The notes under the pieces: generated by a model | What the model saw: the letters and a program-made list of their open reading frames with translations, nothing else | What the model was told of the DNA's origin: nothing | The model's database searches: none | Shown: positions 35,194-44,225 of the stretch, in pieces | Layout of the letters: every line of letters begins with the position of its first letter | Position numbering within the stretch: position 1 is the stretch's first letter | Made by a program: the position numbers and the translations under genes | Source: Oceanicola sp. | GTDB lineage: Bacteria; Pseudomonadota; Alphaproteobacteria; Rhodobacterales; Rhodobacteraceae | NCBI GenBank assembly: GCA_017792405.1 | Contig: CP051231.1 | Span: 446,634 to 510,633 of the forward strand | Direction: 5' to 3' | Length of the DNA stretch: 64,000 bases

Positions 35194-35287
35194 TGCGTTT
35201 TTGTCGGTATGGCGGAGGCGAAACGGCGTTAACCGTGAATTTGCTGAATGCACATTCGATGCACAACTGATGCACATCCTATGCATA
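35194..35287 (-). promoter_or_regulatory. Second copy of the four-iteron promoter block, before the alpha/beta hydrolase
   Basis: On the minus strand TATGCATAGGA, TGTGCATCAGT, TGTGCATCGAA and TGTGCATTCAG run without gaps from 35287 to 35244, then CAAATTC, GGTTAA (35234-35229) and CAAAAACGCA (35203-35194). All 28 heptamer positions match the copy at 2929-3021; the four-base linkers mostly differ. GGTTAA and CAAAAACGCA are 25 bp apart here and 24 bp apart in the other copy. The ATG follows 11 bp after the block. Confidence 0.65.
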
Positions 35288-35373
35288 CGACAAAAATGCA
35301 AAACGGCCAGAGGTTAACGGCGCGGACGGTGGGCCGGGAGGGTGCGCATTGACCGCGCACCCTGCGGGGCGGG

Positions 35374-37701
35374 TCAGACGCCGTAGGGGATCCAGACGGT
35401 CTTGATCTCGGTCGCAGCGGCCAGCATTTCGCGGCCCTCGGTGGCCGCGTCGGTCCAGTCGGGGAAGAGCGAGAGGGTGCGCTTCAGGTTGCCCGCTGCG
35501 GCCTTCTCGATGCCTGCCGTGAGGTCGGGGGCGGAGAAGTTCCAGACAGAGTCCACCTCCATGTGCTCGGCGAGGGTCTTGGCGAGGTCGGCGTGGGGGC
35601 CGGTGACGATGTTGACCACGCCTCCGGGGACGTCGGAAGTGTCGAGCAGTTGGTAGAAGTCGGTGGCGACGAGCGGGAAGGGCTCGGAGGGGCAGGCGAC
35701 GATGCGGTTGCCCATGGCCACGGCCGGGCCGATGGCGCTGACCAGGCCGAGGAGCGGCTGAGCGGGGGAGCAGAGCGCGCCGATGACGCCGCAGGGCTCG
35801 TTGAAGGCGACGGCGGTGCCGCGCAGGGGCACGGGCTTGGCGGCGCCGTCGAGCTTGTCGGCCCAGGCGGCGTAGGCGAAGAGGCGGGAGATGGAGGCTT
35901 CGACCTCGGCGGTGCCGGACTTGCCGGTGAGGGCCTTGATCCGGTTCGCGAATTCCGCGCTGCGGGCGGAGAGGTTTTCGGCCAGATAGAAGAGGATCTG
36001 GGCGCGGAGGTGGGCGGAGGACTTGGCCCAGCCGCGCGCGGCGGCGGCGGCTTCGACGGCGTTGCGGATGTCCTTGCGGGAGCCGATGCCGACGTGGCCG
36101 AGCAGGTGGCCCTTGGGGCCGTGGATGGCGGTGGAATAGCCGCTGTCGGGGCGGGCCTGCTTGCCGCCGATATACATTTTTGCGGTGCGGTCGAGCGGGT
36201 CGGCGGGGGCGCCGGTTCCGGTGAAGGCCTGCGGGGTGCCGGCCTTTTTCGGGGCTTTTGCGGGCTTGGAGTAGGCGAGGAGACCCTCCCAGCCGCCTTC
36301 GCGGCCGAAGCCGGACTCGCGGATGCCACCGAAGCCTGCGGCGGCGTCGAACATGTTGGTGCCGTTGATCCAGACCACCCCTGCGGCCAGCTGGGGCGCG
36401 ACATGGAGGGCGAGATTGATGTTTTCGGACCATAGGGTTGCGGCGAGGCCGTAGCGAGTGTTGTTGGCGAGTTGGATCGCTTCGTCGGGGGTGCGGAAGG
36501 TGCAGGACACCAGCACCGGGCCGAAGATTTCTTCCTGCATCAGCGTGGAGGAGGGGGCGAGGCCGGTGATGAGGGTGGGGGGGTAGAAGCAACCCTCGGG
36601 GCAGTCGGAGTTTGCGACGTAGGTTTCGCCCTCGGTGTTGGCGGCGACCATCTCGGTGATGGTTTTCAGCTGGGTCGGGTCGACCACGGCGCCGACGTCG
36701 ATGCACTTGTCGAGCGGGTCACCGATGCGGAGGCCGTCCATCCGGGCCTTGAGCTTGGTGTGGAAGGACTCTGCGATGCCCTCCTGCACCATAAGGCGGG
36801 AGCCGGCGCAGCAGACCTGGCCCTGGTTGAACCAGATGGCATCGACGAGGCCTTCGACGGCTGAATCGATGTCGGCGTCTTCGAAGACGATGTAGGGGGA
36901 TTTGCCGCCGAGCTCGAGGGTGTGGGGGATGCCCCGGCCCGCGGCGGCCTCGCGTATGCGGCGGCCGACGGCGGTGGAGCCGGTGAAGGCGAGCTTGTCG
37001 ACGGGGGCGGCGACGAGGGCCTCGCCGGTGGCGCCGTCGCCGGTGACGATGTTGAGGACGCCCGCGGGGAGGCCGGCTTCTTGCGTGATTTCGGCGAAGA
37101 GGAGGGCGGTGAGGGAGGTGTATTCAGCCGGTTTGAGAACGACGGTGTTGCCCATGGCGAGGGCGGGCGCGACCTTCCAGGCGAGCATCAGGAGCGGGAA
37201 GTTCCACGGGATGATCTGGCCTGCAACGCCGAGGGGTGCGCGGTCTGGCAGCTCGGTCGGGGCGAGTTGGGCGTGGCCTGCGTGGTAGTAGAAGTGGCGG
37301 GTGGCGAGTGGCACGTCGATGTCGCGGGACTCGCGGATGGGTTTGCCGTTGTCGAGGGTTTCGAGGACGGCGAAGAGGCGGGAGTGCTTTTGCAGCAGGC
37401 GGGCGAGGGCGTAGAGATACTTGGCGCGCTGGTGGCCGGTCAGCGCGGCCCATTTGGGCTGGGCCTTGCGGGCGGCTTTGACGGCCTTCTCCACGTCCTT
37501 GGCGGTGCCTTGGGTGAGGGTGGCCAGTTTGTCGCCGGTGGCGGGGTTGCGGCTGAGGAAGCCCTTGGCGGGCTTCTGGAAGGCGCCGTCGATGAAGTGG
37601 CCGAACTTGCGGTTGTGCTTGTCGAGCCATGTGGCGGCCTCCGAGGCGGACTCGGGGGCGGGGCCGTAGGCGAGGGTTTCGAAGATTTCGGGGACGTTCA
37701 T
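35374..37701 (-). CDS. ALDH16-type aldehyde dehydrogenase (tandem domains)
   Basis: 775 residues with two aldehyde dehydrogenase domains. The first (to about 500) is complete: PWNFPLLMLAWKVAPALAMGNTVVLKPAE, GSTAVGRRI, general-base Glu in LELGGKSP, and nucleophile Cys about 297 in FNQGQVCCAGSR. The second (about 520-770) keeps the overall fold (GVIGALCSPAQPLLGLVSAIGPAVAMGNRIVACPSE, DSVWNFSAPD) but lacks the catalytic Cys and Glu motifs, as in ALDH16. It oxidises an aldehyde with NAD. It follows deoC, whose product acetaldehyde is the obvious candidate substrate (inference). Start ATG 37701. Confidence 0.9.
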   Translation of the reverse strand: MNVPEIFETLAYGPAPESASEAATWLDKHNRKFGHFIDGAFQKPAKGFLSRNPATGDKLATLTQGTAKDVEKAVKAARKAQPKWAALTGHQRAKYLYALARLLQKHSRLFAVLETLDNGKPIRESRDIDVPLATRHFYYHAGHAQLAPTELPDRAPLGVAGQIIPWNFPLLMLAWKVAPALAMGNTVVLKPAEYTSLTALLFAEITQEAGLPAGVLNIVTGDGATGEALVAAPVDKLAFTGSTAVGRRIREAAAGRGIPHTLELGGKSPYIVFEDADIDSAVEGLVDAIWFNQGQVCCAGSRLMVQEGIAESFHTKLKARMDGLRIGDPLDKCIDVGAVVDPTQLKTITEMVAANTEGETYVANSDCPEGCFYPPTLITGLAPSSTLMQEEIFGPVLVSCTFRTPDEAIQLANNTRYGLAATLWSENINLALHVAPQLAAGVVWINGTNMFDAAAGFGGIRESGFGREGGWEGLLAYSKPAKAPKKAGTPQAFTGTGAPADPLDRTAKMYIGGKQARPDSGYSTAIHGPKGHLLGHVGIGSRKDIRNAVEAAAAARGWAKSSAHLRAQILFYLAENLSARSAEFANRIKALTGKSGTAEVEASISRLFAYAAWADKLDGAAKPVPLRGTAVAFNEPCGVIGALCSPAQPLLGLVSAIGPAVAMGNRIVACPSEPFPLVATDFYQLLDTSDVPGGVVNIVTGPHADLAKTLAEHMEVDSVWNFSAPDLTAGIEKAAAGNLKRTLSLFPDWTDAATEGREMLAAATEIKTVWIPYGV

Positions 37702-37738
37702 TTCGTTTCCGATCGCAACTTGTGAGCTTTGGCACCTA

Positions 37739-37879
37739 GCCCGGCACCGCCGGGCAGCGCCCGTCCCGCCCCCCCACGGGGCGGGCGCTTCGTCGACGCC
37801 CATGCCCTGCGGATGTGTTTTGCGAGACGGCGAGGTGCCGCTATGTGGAGGGCCGCCCCGCGCGGGACGGGCGCTGCCC
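37739..37879. repeat. Nested inverted repeats between deoC and the ALDH16 gene
   Basis: GCCCGGC-ACC-GCCGGGC (37739-37755) is a tight hairpin. An 18-bp perfect inverted repeat, GGGCAGCGCCCGTCCCGC, occupies 37752-37769 and its complement 37862-37879. AGCGCCCG/CGGGCGCT adds another stem near 37756-37789. There is no T tract. It fills most of the 202-bp gap inside the deoC-ALDH transcription unit. Confidence 0.6.
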
Positions 37880-37903
37880 TCGTTCCATGTGGCAACGTTC
37901 GGG

Positions 37904-38914
37904 TCATCCCATCGCGTGCCGGTAGGACGCCGAATAGGCGCCGGTGGTGTGGTGTTCGAGCTGGCGCTCGATGTCGCCCAGCAGGGAGGAGGCGCCGAAG
38001 CGGAAGAGGTCGGGTTGGACCCAGCGGGGGCCGAGTTCGTCCTTCAGGAGAGCTAGGTAGAGCAGGGCGTCTTTCGCCTTGGAGATGCCGCCGGCGGGTT
38101 TGTAGCCGACGCGGTGGCCGGTGGCGTCGAAATAGTCGCGGATGGCGCGGATCATCACGAGGCTGACGGGCAGGGTGGCGTTGACGCTTTCTTTACCCGT
38201 TGAGGTTTTGATGAAGTCGGCGCCGGCCATCATGCAAACAAGGCTGGCGCGGGCGACGTTTTGCAGCGTGCCCAGCTCGCCGGTGGCGAGGATCGCCTTG
38301 ACGTGGGCGGGGCCGCAGGCGGCGCGGAAGGCCTTCATCTCATCGTAGAGCGCCTGCCAGTTGCCGGTGAGCACATGGCGGCGGGAGATGACAATGTCGA
38401 TCTCCTCGGCCCCGGCCTTCACGCTCTCCTCGATCTCGGCGAGGCGCAGGTGGAAGGGGGAGAGGCCGGCAGGGAAGCCGGTGGAGACGGCGGCGACGGG
38501 GATGCCGGAGCCACGCAGCGCCTCGACGGCGGTTGGCACCATGTCGTGGTAAACGCAGATGGCGCCGGTGGTCAGCCCTTCCATCCCGAGCGCTTTCAGC
38601 AGGTCGGCGCGGACGGGTTGGCGCGCCTTGGCGCAGAGGCGTTTGACGCGGCCCTCGGTATCGTCGCCCGCAAGCGTGGTGAGGTCGATCAGGGTGATCG
38701 CTTTGCAGAGCCATGCGGCCTGAAACGCCTTTTTCACTGAGCGGCGGCCCGGAAGCGTGGCGGCGCGGCGCTCGATGGCGGAGGTGTTGGCCTGGGCGCG
38801 GAGGACCCAGTCCATATCCAGCTCCATCCCCGGATTGCGGGCGAGGGTGAGCTGCGGCAGTTGGGCCGTGGCAGCCGGGCTTTCGGCTTTGGTGGTCGCG
38901 GGCTGTTCAGACAC
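37904..38914 (-). CDS. deoC: Deoxyribose-phosphate aldolase
   Basis: 336 residues from GTG 38914, chosen because GGAGGAGG lies just upstream. The class I aldolase barrel has AICVYHDMVPTAVEAL, VSTGFPAG, EIDIVISRRHVLTGNW, KAILATGEL and the Schiff-base Lys in ADFIKTSTGK, then GYKPAGGISKAKDAL. It splits 2-deoxyribose-5-phosphate to acetaldehyde and glyceraldehyde-3-phosphate. It is longer at the N-terminus than E. coli DeoC, like the eukaryotic/alphaproteobacterial type. First gene before the ALDH16 gene, separated by a repeat-rich 202 bp. Confidence 0.94.
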   Translation of the reverse strand: MSEQPATTKAESPAATAQLPQLTLARNPGMELDMDWVLRAQANTSAIERRAATLPGRRSVKKAFQAAWLCKAITLIDLTTLAGDDTEGRVKRLCAKARQPVRADLLKALGMEGLTTGAICVYHDMVPTAVEALRGSGIPVAAVSTGFPAGLSPFHLRLAEIEESVKAGAEEIDIVISRRHVLTGNWQALYDEMKAFRAACGPAHVKAILATGELGTLQNVARASLVCMMAGADFIKTSTGKESVNATLPVSLVMIRAIRDYFDATGHRVGYKPAGGISKAKDALLYLALLKDELGPRWVQPDLFRFGASSLLGDIERQLEHHTTGAYSASYRHAMG

Positions 38915-39130
38915 GGGGCGGGCCTCCTCCGGGAAAGCGTGGCATGGTGCGATTAGGTTGTCCACGGGGTGGTTTTTACCAAGTGGTCAAATATGGGGCA
39001 AGAGGGGGGTCTCGATGTCAGGGAGCGCTTGGCTGGCTTTGGCGCGACAGACTTTGGCGCGGGCGGTGGGCAGATTGCCCAGCCTACGGGATTGCGCTAA
39101 TCGGTGGCCAACCCAAACGGAGCCACGCCC

Positions 39131-39811
39131 ATGCCCTTCGACCGTTCGATCAAGATCGCCCCCTCCATCCTCGCCGCCGACTTTGCTGCCTTCGGGGCGG
39201 AATGCGAGGCCGCAGAAGCGCAAGGGGCCGACTGGATCCACGTGGACGTGATGGACGGGCATTTCGTGCCGAACCTCACCTTCGGCCCCGCGATGTGCAA
39301 GGCGCTGCGCCCGCATATCAAGGGCGTGATGGACGTGCACCTGATGATCGCGCCGGTGGACCCCTATATCGACGCATTCGCCGAGGCGGGGGCCGATGTG
39401 CTGACGGCGCATGTCGAGGCGGGGCCGCATATTCACCGCACGCTTCAGGCGATCCGCGCGGCGGGCGTGCGCCCCGGCGTGGCGCTCAACCCCGGCACCC
39501 CGGCAGAGGCGGTGCGTGACGTGCTGGGGCTCGTGGAACTCGTTTGCGTGATGACGGTGAACCCCGGCTTCGGCGGGCAGAAGTTCATCGACATGGGCGA
39601 CAAGATCCGCGCCCTGCGCGAGATGATCGGCGACCGCGAGATCCATATCGAGATCGACGGCGGCGTGGACCCGAAGACCGCGCCGCTGGTGGCGGGCGCG
39701 GGGGCCGATGTGCTGGTGGCCGGCTCGGCGGTGTTCAAGGGCGGCTCGGTGGCCAACCCGGAACCCTACGGAGAGAACATCCGTGCGATCCGCGCGGCGG
39801 TGGCCGGATAA
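39131..39811 (+). CDS. rpe: Ribulose-phosphate 3-epimerase
   Basis: 226 residues from ATG 39131, with ACGGAG 8 bp upstream; a GTG at 39104 would add nine residues. Family marks: KIAPSILAADFAAFG, WIHVDVMDGHFVPNLTFGP, DVHLMI, MTVNPGFGGQKFI and IDGGVDPKT, with the metal/catalytic His and Asp residues in place. It interconverts ribulose-5-phosphate and xylulose-5-phosphate in the pentose phosphate route. It stands alone, between deoC (divergent) and a chemoreceptor. Confidence 0.96.
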   Translation: MPFDRSIKIAPSILAADFAAFGAECEAAEAQGADWIHVDVMDGHFVPNLTFGPAMCKALRPHIKGVMDVHLMIAPVDPYIDAFAEAGADVLTAHVEAGPHIHRTLQAIRAAGVRPGVALNPGTPAEAVRDVLGLVELVCVMTVNPGFGGQKFIDMGDKIRALREMIGDREIHIEIDGGVDPKTAPLVAGAGADVLVAGSAVFKGGSVANPEPYGENIRAIRAAVAG

Positions 39812-39885
39812 ACCTGCATTCGCGGAAAAGCTTCCTTAACATTCCTCTGTCACATCTCCGGCCAAATTGAGCTTGGAGTAGTGAC

Positions 39886-41985
39886 ATGGGTTTTGCAGGA
39901 TTCGGGCGCAGCCGGGTGAAGGAGGCGGACCCGCTGGCCCTTCTGGGCGGGGCGGTTCAGGCCACCTACGCGGTGATCTGGTTCAGGCCCGATGGCATGA
40001 TCCTCGATGCGAACGAGAATTTCTGCGCCGCCACCGGCTACGCGCGCGAGGAGATCGTGGGCCAGCATCACCGGATGTTCGTGCAAAAGCGCTACGGGGC
40101 CAGCGAAGACTACAAGGCTTTTTGGGAGCGCCTCGCACGGGGCGAGAGCTTTACCGCCACCTTCCCGCGCATCGCCAAGGGCGACCGGAATATCTGGATC
40201 GAGGCGGCCTATGTGCCGATCCGGGGCGCCGGGGGCGAGGTGGAGAAGGTGGTGAAATTCGCCACCGATGTTACCGCGCGCGAGTTCGAGGCGATCAAGG
40301 CCAAGAGCCGGCTGACCGCGCTGGACCGGAGCCAGGCGGTGATCGAGTTCGAACCGGACGGCACCATCGTCACCGCCAATGCCAATTTTCTAGATGCGGT
40401 GGGCTACGAGCTGGAGGAAATTCGCGGCAAGCACCACCGGATGTTCTTGCGCGAGGATATGCGTGAAGAACTGGATTACCTGCATTTCTGGAGCGATCTG
40501 GCCAAGGGCGAGGCGAAGCTGGGCAAGTTCCGCCGTTTCGGCAAGGGCGGGCGCGAGATGTGGCTGGAGGCGACCTACAACCCGATCATCGATGCACGGG
40601 GGCAGGTGGTGAAGGTGGTGAAATTCGCCGCTGATATCACCGACACGCGGGTTCAGGCGATCGACTCGCAGGGCCAGCTTGCCGCGCTGAGCCGAAGCCA
40701 GGCGGTGATCGAGTTTGACCCGGACGGCACGATCCGGAAGGCCAACGAGAATTTTCTCGCCGTGACCGGCTATGAGGAAAGCGAGATCCTGGGCCATCAT
40801 CACCGGATGTTCGTGCACCCGGATGAGGCTGCCGGGGAGGGCTATGCAGCCTTCTGGCAGGCGCTGGCGGGGGGCACCTTTCAGGCCGGGCAATACCGGC
40901 GGATCACCAGCAGCGGTGCGGAAATCTGGATCGAGGCGAGCTACAACCCGATTCTCGACACCGATGGCAAAGTGGCCAAGGTGGTGAAGTTTGCCACCGA
41001 CATCACCGGCCAGAAGCGCGCGATCCGGGCGTTTCAGGATGCGGTGACGGGGCTGGCGGGCCATGACCTGAGCGTTCAGATCGGGGTCGACGTGCCGGAG
41101 GAGTTCGTGCGGTTGAAGGAAGAGTTCAACGTCTCGGTCCGGGCGCTGGCCGAGGTGATTTCGGGCATCTCCGACCGGGCGACCGCGATCCTGACGGAAA
41201 CCGGCCAGATATCCGCCTCCGCCCGCGACCTCAGCATGCGCACCGAGAAACAGGCCGCCGCGCTGGAAGAGACCGCCGCCGCGCTGGACGAGATGACCTC
41301 GTCGGTGCGTGGGGCGGCAGGCAATGCCGACGAGGCCGCGAAAACCGCGCAATCAGCAGAGGAGAGCACGGCAACCGGGCTGGAGATGTCACGCAAGGCG
41401 GTGGAGGCGATGAAGGAGATCGCGGCCAGTTCCGAGCAGGTCTCCAGCATCACCGGCGTGATCGATGAGATCGCATTCCAGACCAACCTGCTGGCGCTCA
41501 ACGCGGGCGTGGAGGCGGCGCGGGCGGGCGAAAGCGGGCGCGGCTTTGCGGTGGTGGCCTCGGAGGTGCGTCAACTGGCGCTGCGCTCCTCAGACAGCTC
41601 CCGCGAGATCGCCCAGCTGGTGGCCTCCACTTTCGAGCGGATTCAGGCCGGAGTGAAGCTGGTGGATGACAGCGGCTCGGCGCTGGAGCAGATCGCGGGA
41701 TACGTGCAAGACATCCGCGGCAAGGTCGCCAGCCTCGCCACCTCCTCGCAGGAGCAATCGGTTGGGCTGGACGAGATCAACACCGCGGTAAACGAGCTGG
41801 ACCGCGGCACGCAGCAGAACGCCGCGATGTTCGAAGAGACCAGCGCCGCGACGCAGGCGCTGGAACGCGAGGCGGAGACCCTCTCTGGAAGCACCCGGCA
41901 ATTCACCTTTACCGCGTCGCCCGAAGGGCGGGGCGCAGACATGAAGCCTGAAACGCCGCCGAAGGTGGCGCAGCACAGACGATAG
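39886..41985 (+). CDS. Soluble methyl-accepting chemotaxis protein with three PAS domains
   Basis: 699 residues and no membrane segment, so a cytoplasmic receptor. PAS domains at about 20-130, 140-250 and 262-372 are internal repeats. Each has an N-terminal (A/S)QAVIEFxPDG-like strand, an HHRMF motif (GQHHRMFVQ, GKHHRMFLR, GHHHRMFVH), a W(I/L)EA(A/T/S)Y motif and an end in VVKFA(T/A)D(V/I)T. After a linker, the MCP signalling coil (about 410-680) has the tip EIAFQTNLLALNAGVEAARAGESGRGFAVVA, which docks CheA/CheW. The layout resembles BdlA and Aer-like receptors that sense redox or metabolism. No che gene is nearby. Confidence 0.93.
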   Translation: MGFAGFGRSRVKEADPLALLGGAVQATYAVIWFRPDGMILDANENFCAATGYAREEIVGQHHRMFVQKRYGASEDYKAFWERLARGESFTATFPRIAKGDRNIWIEAAYVPIRGAGGEVEKVVKFATDVTAREFEAIKAKSRLTALDRSQAVIEFEPDGTIVTANANFLDAVGYELEEIRGKHHRMFLREDMREELDYLHFWSDLAKGEAKLGKFRRFGKGGREMWLEATYNPIIDARGQVVKVVKFAADITDTRVQAIDSQGQLAALSRSQAVIEFDPDGTIRKANENFLAVTGYEESEILGHHHRMFVHPDEAAGEGYAAFWQALAGGTFQAGQYRRITSSGAEIWIEASYNPILDTDGKVAKVVKFATDITGQKRAIRAFQDAVTGLAGHDLSVQIGVDVPEEFVRLKEEFNVSVRALAEVISGISDRATAILTETGQISASARDLSMRTEKQAAALEETAAALDEMTSSVRGAAGNADEAAKTAQSAEESTATGLEMSRKAVEAMKEIAASSEQVSSITGVIDEIAFQTNLLALNAGVEAARAGESGRGFAVVASEVRQLALRSSDSSREIAQLVASTFERIQAGVKLVDDSGSALEQIAGYVQDIRGKVASLATSSQEQSVGLDEINTAVNELDRGTQQNAAMFEETSAATQALEREAETLSGSTRQFTFTASPEGRGADMKPETPPKVAQHRR

Positions 41986-42060
41986 CCGCGCGTCAGCGCG
42001 GCCTCCGAAGAGCCGCCGCGCAAGCGGCGCCCGCTTGGCCTGCCGCGCCGAAGGCGCGGC
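41986..42060. repeat. Run of GC-rich hairpins after the chemoreceptor gene
   Basis: CCGCGC-GTCA-GCGCGG (41986-42001) starts directly after the stop. Then comes a CCGC/GCGG stem near 42013-42027, and the perfect 8-bp stem GCCGCGCC-GAA-GGCGCGGC (42042-42060). No T tract. They probably protect or end the chemoreceptor transcript. Confidence 0.5.
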
Positions 42061-42088
42061 CCAGGAGAACCCCGCATCGCAACTACGG

Positions 42089-42118
42089 AAAAGGGCCCTG
42101 CCAGTGGTGGCAGAGCCC
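42089..42118 (-). terminator. Intrinsic terminator of the purine operon
   Basis: On the minus strand GGGC-T-CTGCCA, loop CCAC, TGGCAG-G-GCCC, then TTTT (42092-42089). It lies 52 bp after the last gene (bmpA) and would end the eight-gene xdh/transport transcript. On the plus strand the stem lacks a T tract. Confidence 0.85.
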
Positions 42119-42169
42119 TCATTTGCTTGACAGCCGGCAAGGCCCGCGCCCCGCCGGCAGGAGACGCCA

Positions 42170-43246
42170 TTACTGCGGGATCTCGCCTTCGAGGCCTTCG
42201 ACGTAGAAGTTCATCCCCGCCAACGTGCCGTCATCGGCGGTTTCGCCCTCGGCCAGCCAGTCGGAGCCGTCCTGCTTTTTGATCGGGCCGGTGAAGGGGT
42301 GATACTCACCCGAGGCGATGGACGCCTGCAGCGCCTCGGCCTCGGCCTTCACCTCGGCGGGCACCTTGTCGGTGATCTCGCCGATGCCGACCATGCCCGG
42401 GCCGATGCCGTCCCAAGTGTTGGTCGACTCCCATGTGCCATCCATCACCGCCTTGGTGCGGGCGATGTAGTAGGGCGCCCAGTTGTCGATGATCGACGAC
42501 ACGCGCGGGCCGTCCTTGTACTCGGCCATGTCGGACGCCTGCCCGAAGCCGATCACGTTGCCCGCCTCGGCGGCTGCCGCGAGCGGGGCGGTGGAGTCGG
42601 TGTGTTGCAGGATCACGTCGGCGCCCTGCTCGATCAGCACCTTGGCGGCGTCGGCCTCTTTCGCTGGGTTGAACCACTCGTAGACCCAGACGATCTTGAA
42701 CTGCACGTCGGGGTTGACCTTTTTGGCGTGGATGTAGGCGGAGTTGATGCCGCGCACCACCTCGGGGATCGGCACCGAGCCGATGTAGCCGATCACGTTG
42801 CTCTCGGTCATATGGCCCGCGATGGTGCCCTGCACGGCGCGGCCCTCGTAGAAGCGGGCGGAATAGACCGAGACGTTGGGCGCGGTCTTGTAGCCGGTGG
42901 CGTGCTCGAACTTCACATCCGGAAACTTGGCGGCCACGTTGATGGTGGGGTCCATGTAGCCGAAAGAGGTGGTGAAGATCAGGTCGGCGCCGTCGAGCGC
43001 CATCTGGGTGATGACTCGCTCGGCATCGGGGCCTTCGGGCACGTTCTCGACATAGACGGTTTCGACCGCATCGCCGAACTCGGCTTCCACGGCCTTGCGG
43101 CCCTGATCGTGCTCATAGGTCCAGCCGCCGTCGCCGACCGGGCCGACGTAGACGAAGCCGACCTTGGTTTTGTCCTGGGCCAGCGCGGGCGCGGCGGCGA
43201 GCGCCAGCGCGGCGACGGCGCCTTTGAGGAGGGTTCTTTTTTTCAT
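42170..43246 (-). CDS. BMP-family ABC transporter binding protein, probably for purines/nucleosides
   Basis: 358 residues with a signal peptide (MKKRTLLKGAVAALALAAAPALAQ) and no lipobox Cys, so a soluble periplasmic binding protein. The BMP/PnrA fold: VGFVYVGPVGDGGWTYEHDQGRKA, DLIFTTSFGYMDPTINVAAKFPDV, GYIGSVPIPEVVRGINSAYIHAKKVNPD, ADVILQHTDSTAPL. PnrA-type proteins bind nucleosides. In an operon with xanthine dehydrogenase the ligand may be a purine nucleoside or a free purine (inference). Last gene of the operon, followed by a terminator. Confidence 0.88.
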   Translation of the reverse strand: MKKRTLLKGAVAALALAAAPALAQDKTKVGFVYVGPVGDGGWTYEHDQGRKAVEAEFGDAVETVYVENVPEGPDAERVITQMALDGADLIFTTSFGYMDPTINVAAKFPDVKFEHATGYKTAPNVSVYSARFYEGRAVQGTIAGHMTESNVIGYIGSVPIPEVVRGINSAYIHAKKVNPDVQFKIVWVYEWFNPAKEADAAKVLIEQGADVILQHTDSTAPLAAAAEAGNVIGFGQASDMAEYKDGPRVSSIIDNWAPYYIARTKAVMDGTWESTNTWDGIGPGMVGIGEITDKVPAEVKAEAEALQASIASGEYHPFTGPIKKQDGSDWLAEGETADDGTLAGMNFYVEGLEGEIPQ

Positions 43247-43292
43247 GTGGATTGCTCCCTGTTGAGTGGTTGGTGGATGCCCCGGGCTTGTG

Positions 43293-44225
43293 TCACCCGG
43301 TGGCGTGGAAGGTCCGGCCCAGCGAGGCGGGCGCGCCGAGCGCCCCGCGGCTGCGGCCGGAAGACATGATCACCAGCACGATGATGGTGATGATGTAGGG
43401 GGACATCGAGAGATACTCGACCGGCACCTTGAGGCCCGCGGCCTGAAGGTTGAGCTGCAGCACGGTGATGCCGCCGAAGAGATAGGCCCCGATCAGCACG
43501 CGCCACGGCTTCCACGAGGCGAAGACGACGAGGGCGAGGGCGATCCAGCCTGCGCCGGAGGTCATGCCCTCGGTCCATTGCGGCACGCGCACGAGGCTGA
43601 GGTAGGCTCCGCCCAGCCCCGCGCAGGCGCCGCCGAAGGCTATGGCGGCGCAGCGGATGGCGACGACCTTGTAGCCGAGCGCATGGGCGGCCTCGTGGTT
43701 CTCACCCACCGCGCGCAGGGTCAGCCCGGCGCGGGTGTACTTGAGGAAGGCCCATGTGGCGGCGACCAGCGCGATGGAGAAGTAGACCATCAGGTCGTGG
43801 CTGAAGAGCACCGGACCGAGCACGGGGATGTCGGAGAGCAGCGGAATGTCGAGCTTGGGCGTGGAGGGGGGCTTCAAGCCCACATAGCTTTGGCCCATCA
43901 GCGAGGAGAGGCCGAGGCCGAAGAGAGTGAGCGCGAGGCCGGAGGCGACCTGGTTAGCCAGCGCGAACTGGGTGAGCACGGCGAAGAGCATGGAGAGGAG
44001 TGCCCCGGCGACGGCGGCACCGAGGAAGCCGAGGGTTGGGGAGCCGGATTCCACCGCTGTGGCGAAGCCCGCGATGGCGCCGGTGATCATCATGCCTTCC
44101 ACGCCGAGGTTCAGTACGCCCGCCTTTTCAACCACCAGCTCGCCGATGCCGGCGAGAAGGATGGGTGTGGCGGCGACCATGAGCGAGGCCAGCAGGAGGA
44201 GCCAGTTGATCGAGGAGAGGTCCAT
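43293..44225 (-). CDS. Nucleoside/purine ABC transporter permease (NupQ-like)
   Basis: 310 residues, about eight to nine membrane segments (MDLSSINWLLLLASLMVAATPILLAGIGEL... GVLNLGVEGMMITGAIAGFA). It is of the branched-chain/sugar permease group that serves BMP-type transporters; the GENHEAAHALGYKV loop is the ATPase contact. It pairs with the other permease of the operon to form the channel. Its ATG overlaps the stop of the small membrane gene by one base (TGATG). 46 bp separate it from the binding-protein gene. Confidence 0.9.
   Translation of the reverse strand: MDLSSINWLLLLASLMVAATPILLAGIGELVVEKAGVLNLGVEGMMITGAIAGFATAVESGSPTLGFLGAAVAGALLSMLFAVLTQFALANQVASGLALTLFGLGLSSLMGQSYVGLKPPSTPKLDIPLLSDIPVLGPVLFSHDLMVYFSIALVAATWAFLKYTRAGLTLRAVGENHEAAHALGYKVVAIRCAAIAFGGACAGLGGAYLSLVRVPQWTEGMTSGAGWIALALVVFASWKPWRVLIGAYLFGGITVLQLNLQAAGLKVPVEYLSMSPYIITIIVLVIMSSGRSRGALGAPASLGRTFHATG

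Noticed and set aside
37739..37879. Insertion-sequence remnant
   Set aside because: The arms flank only 92 bp with no transposase fragment and no target duplication visible.
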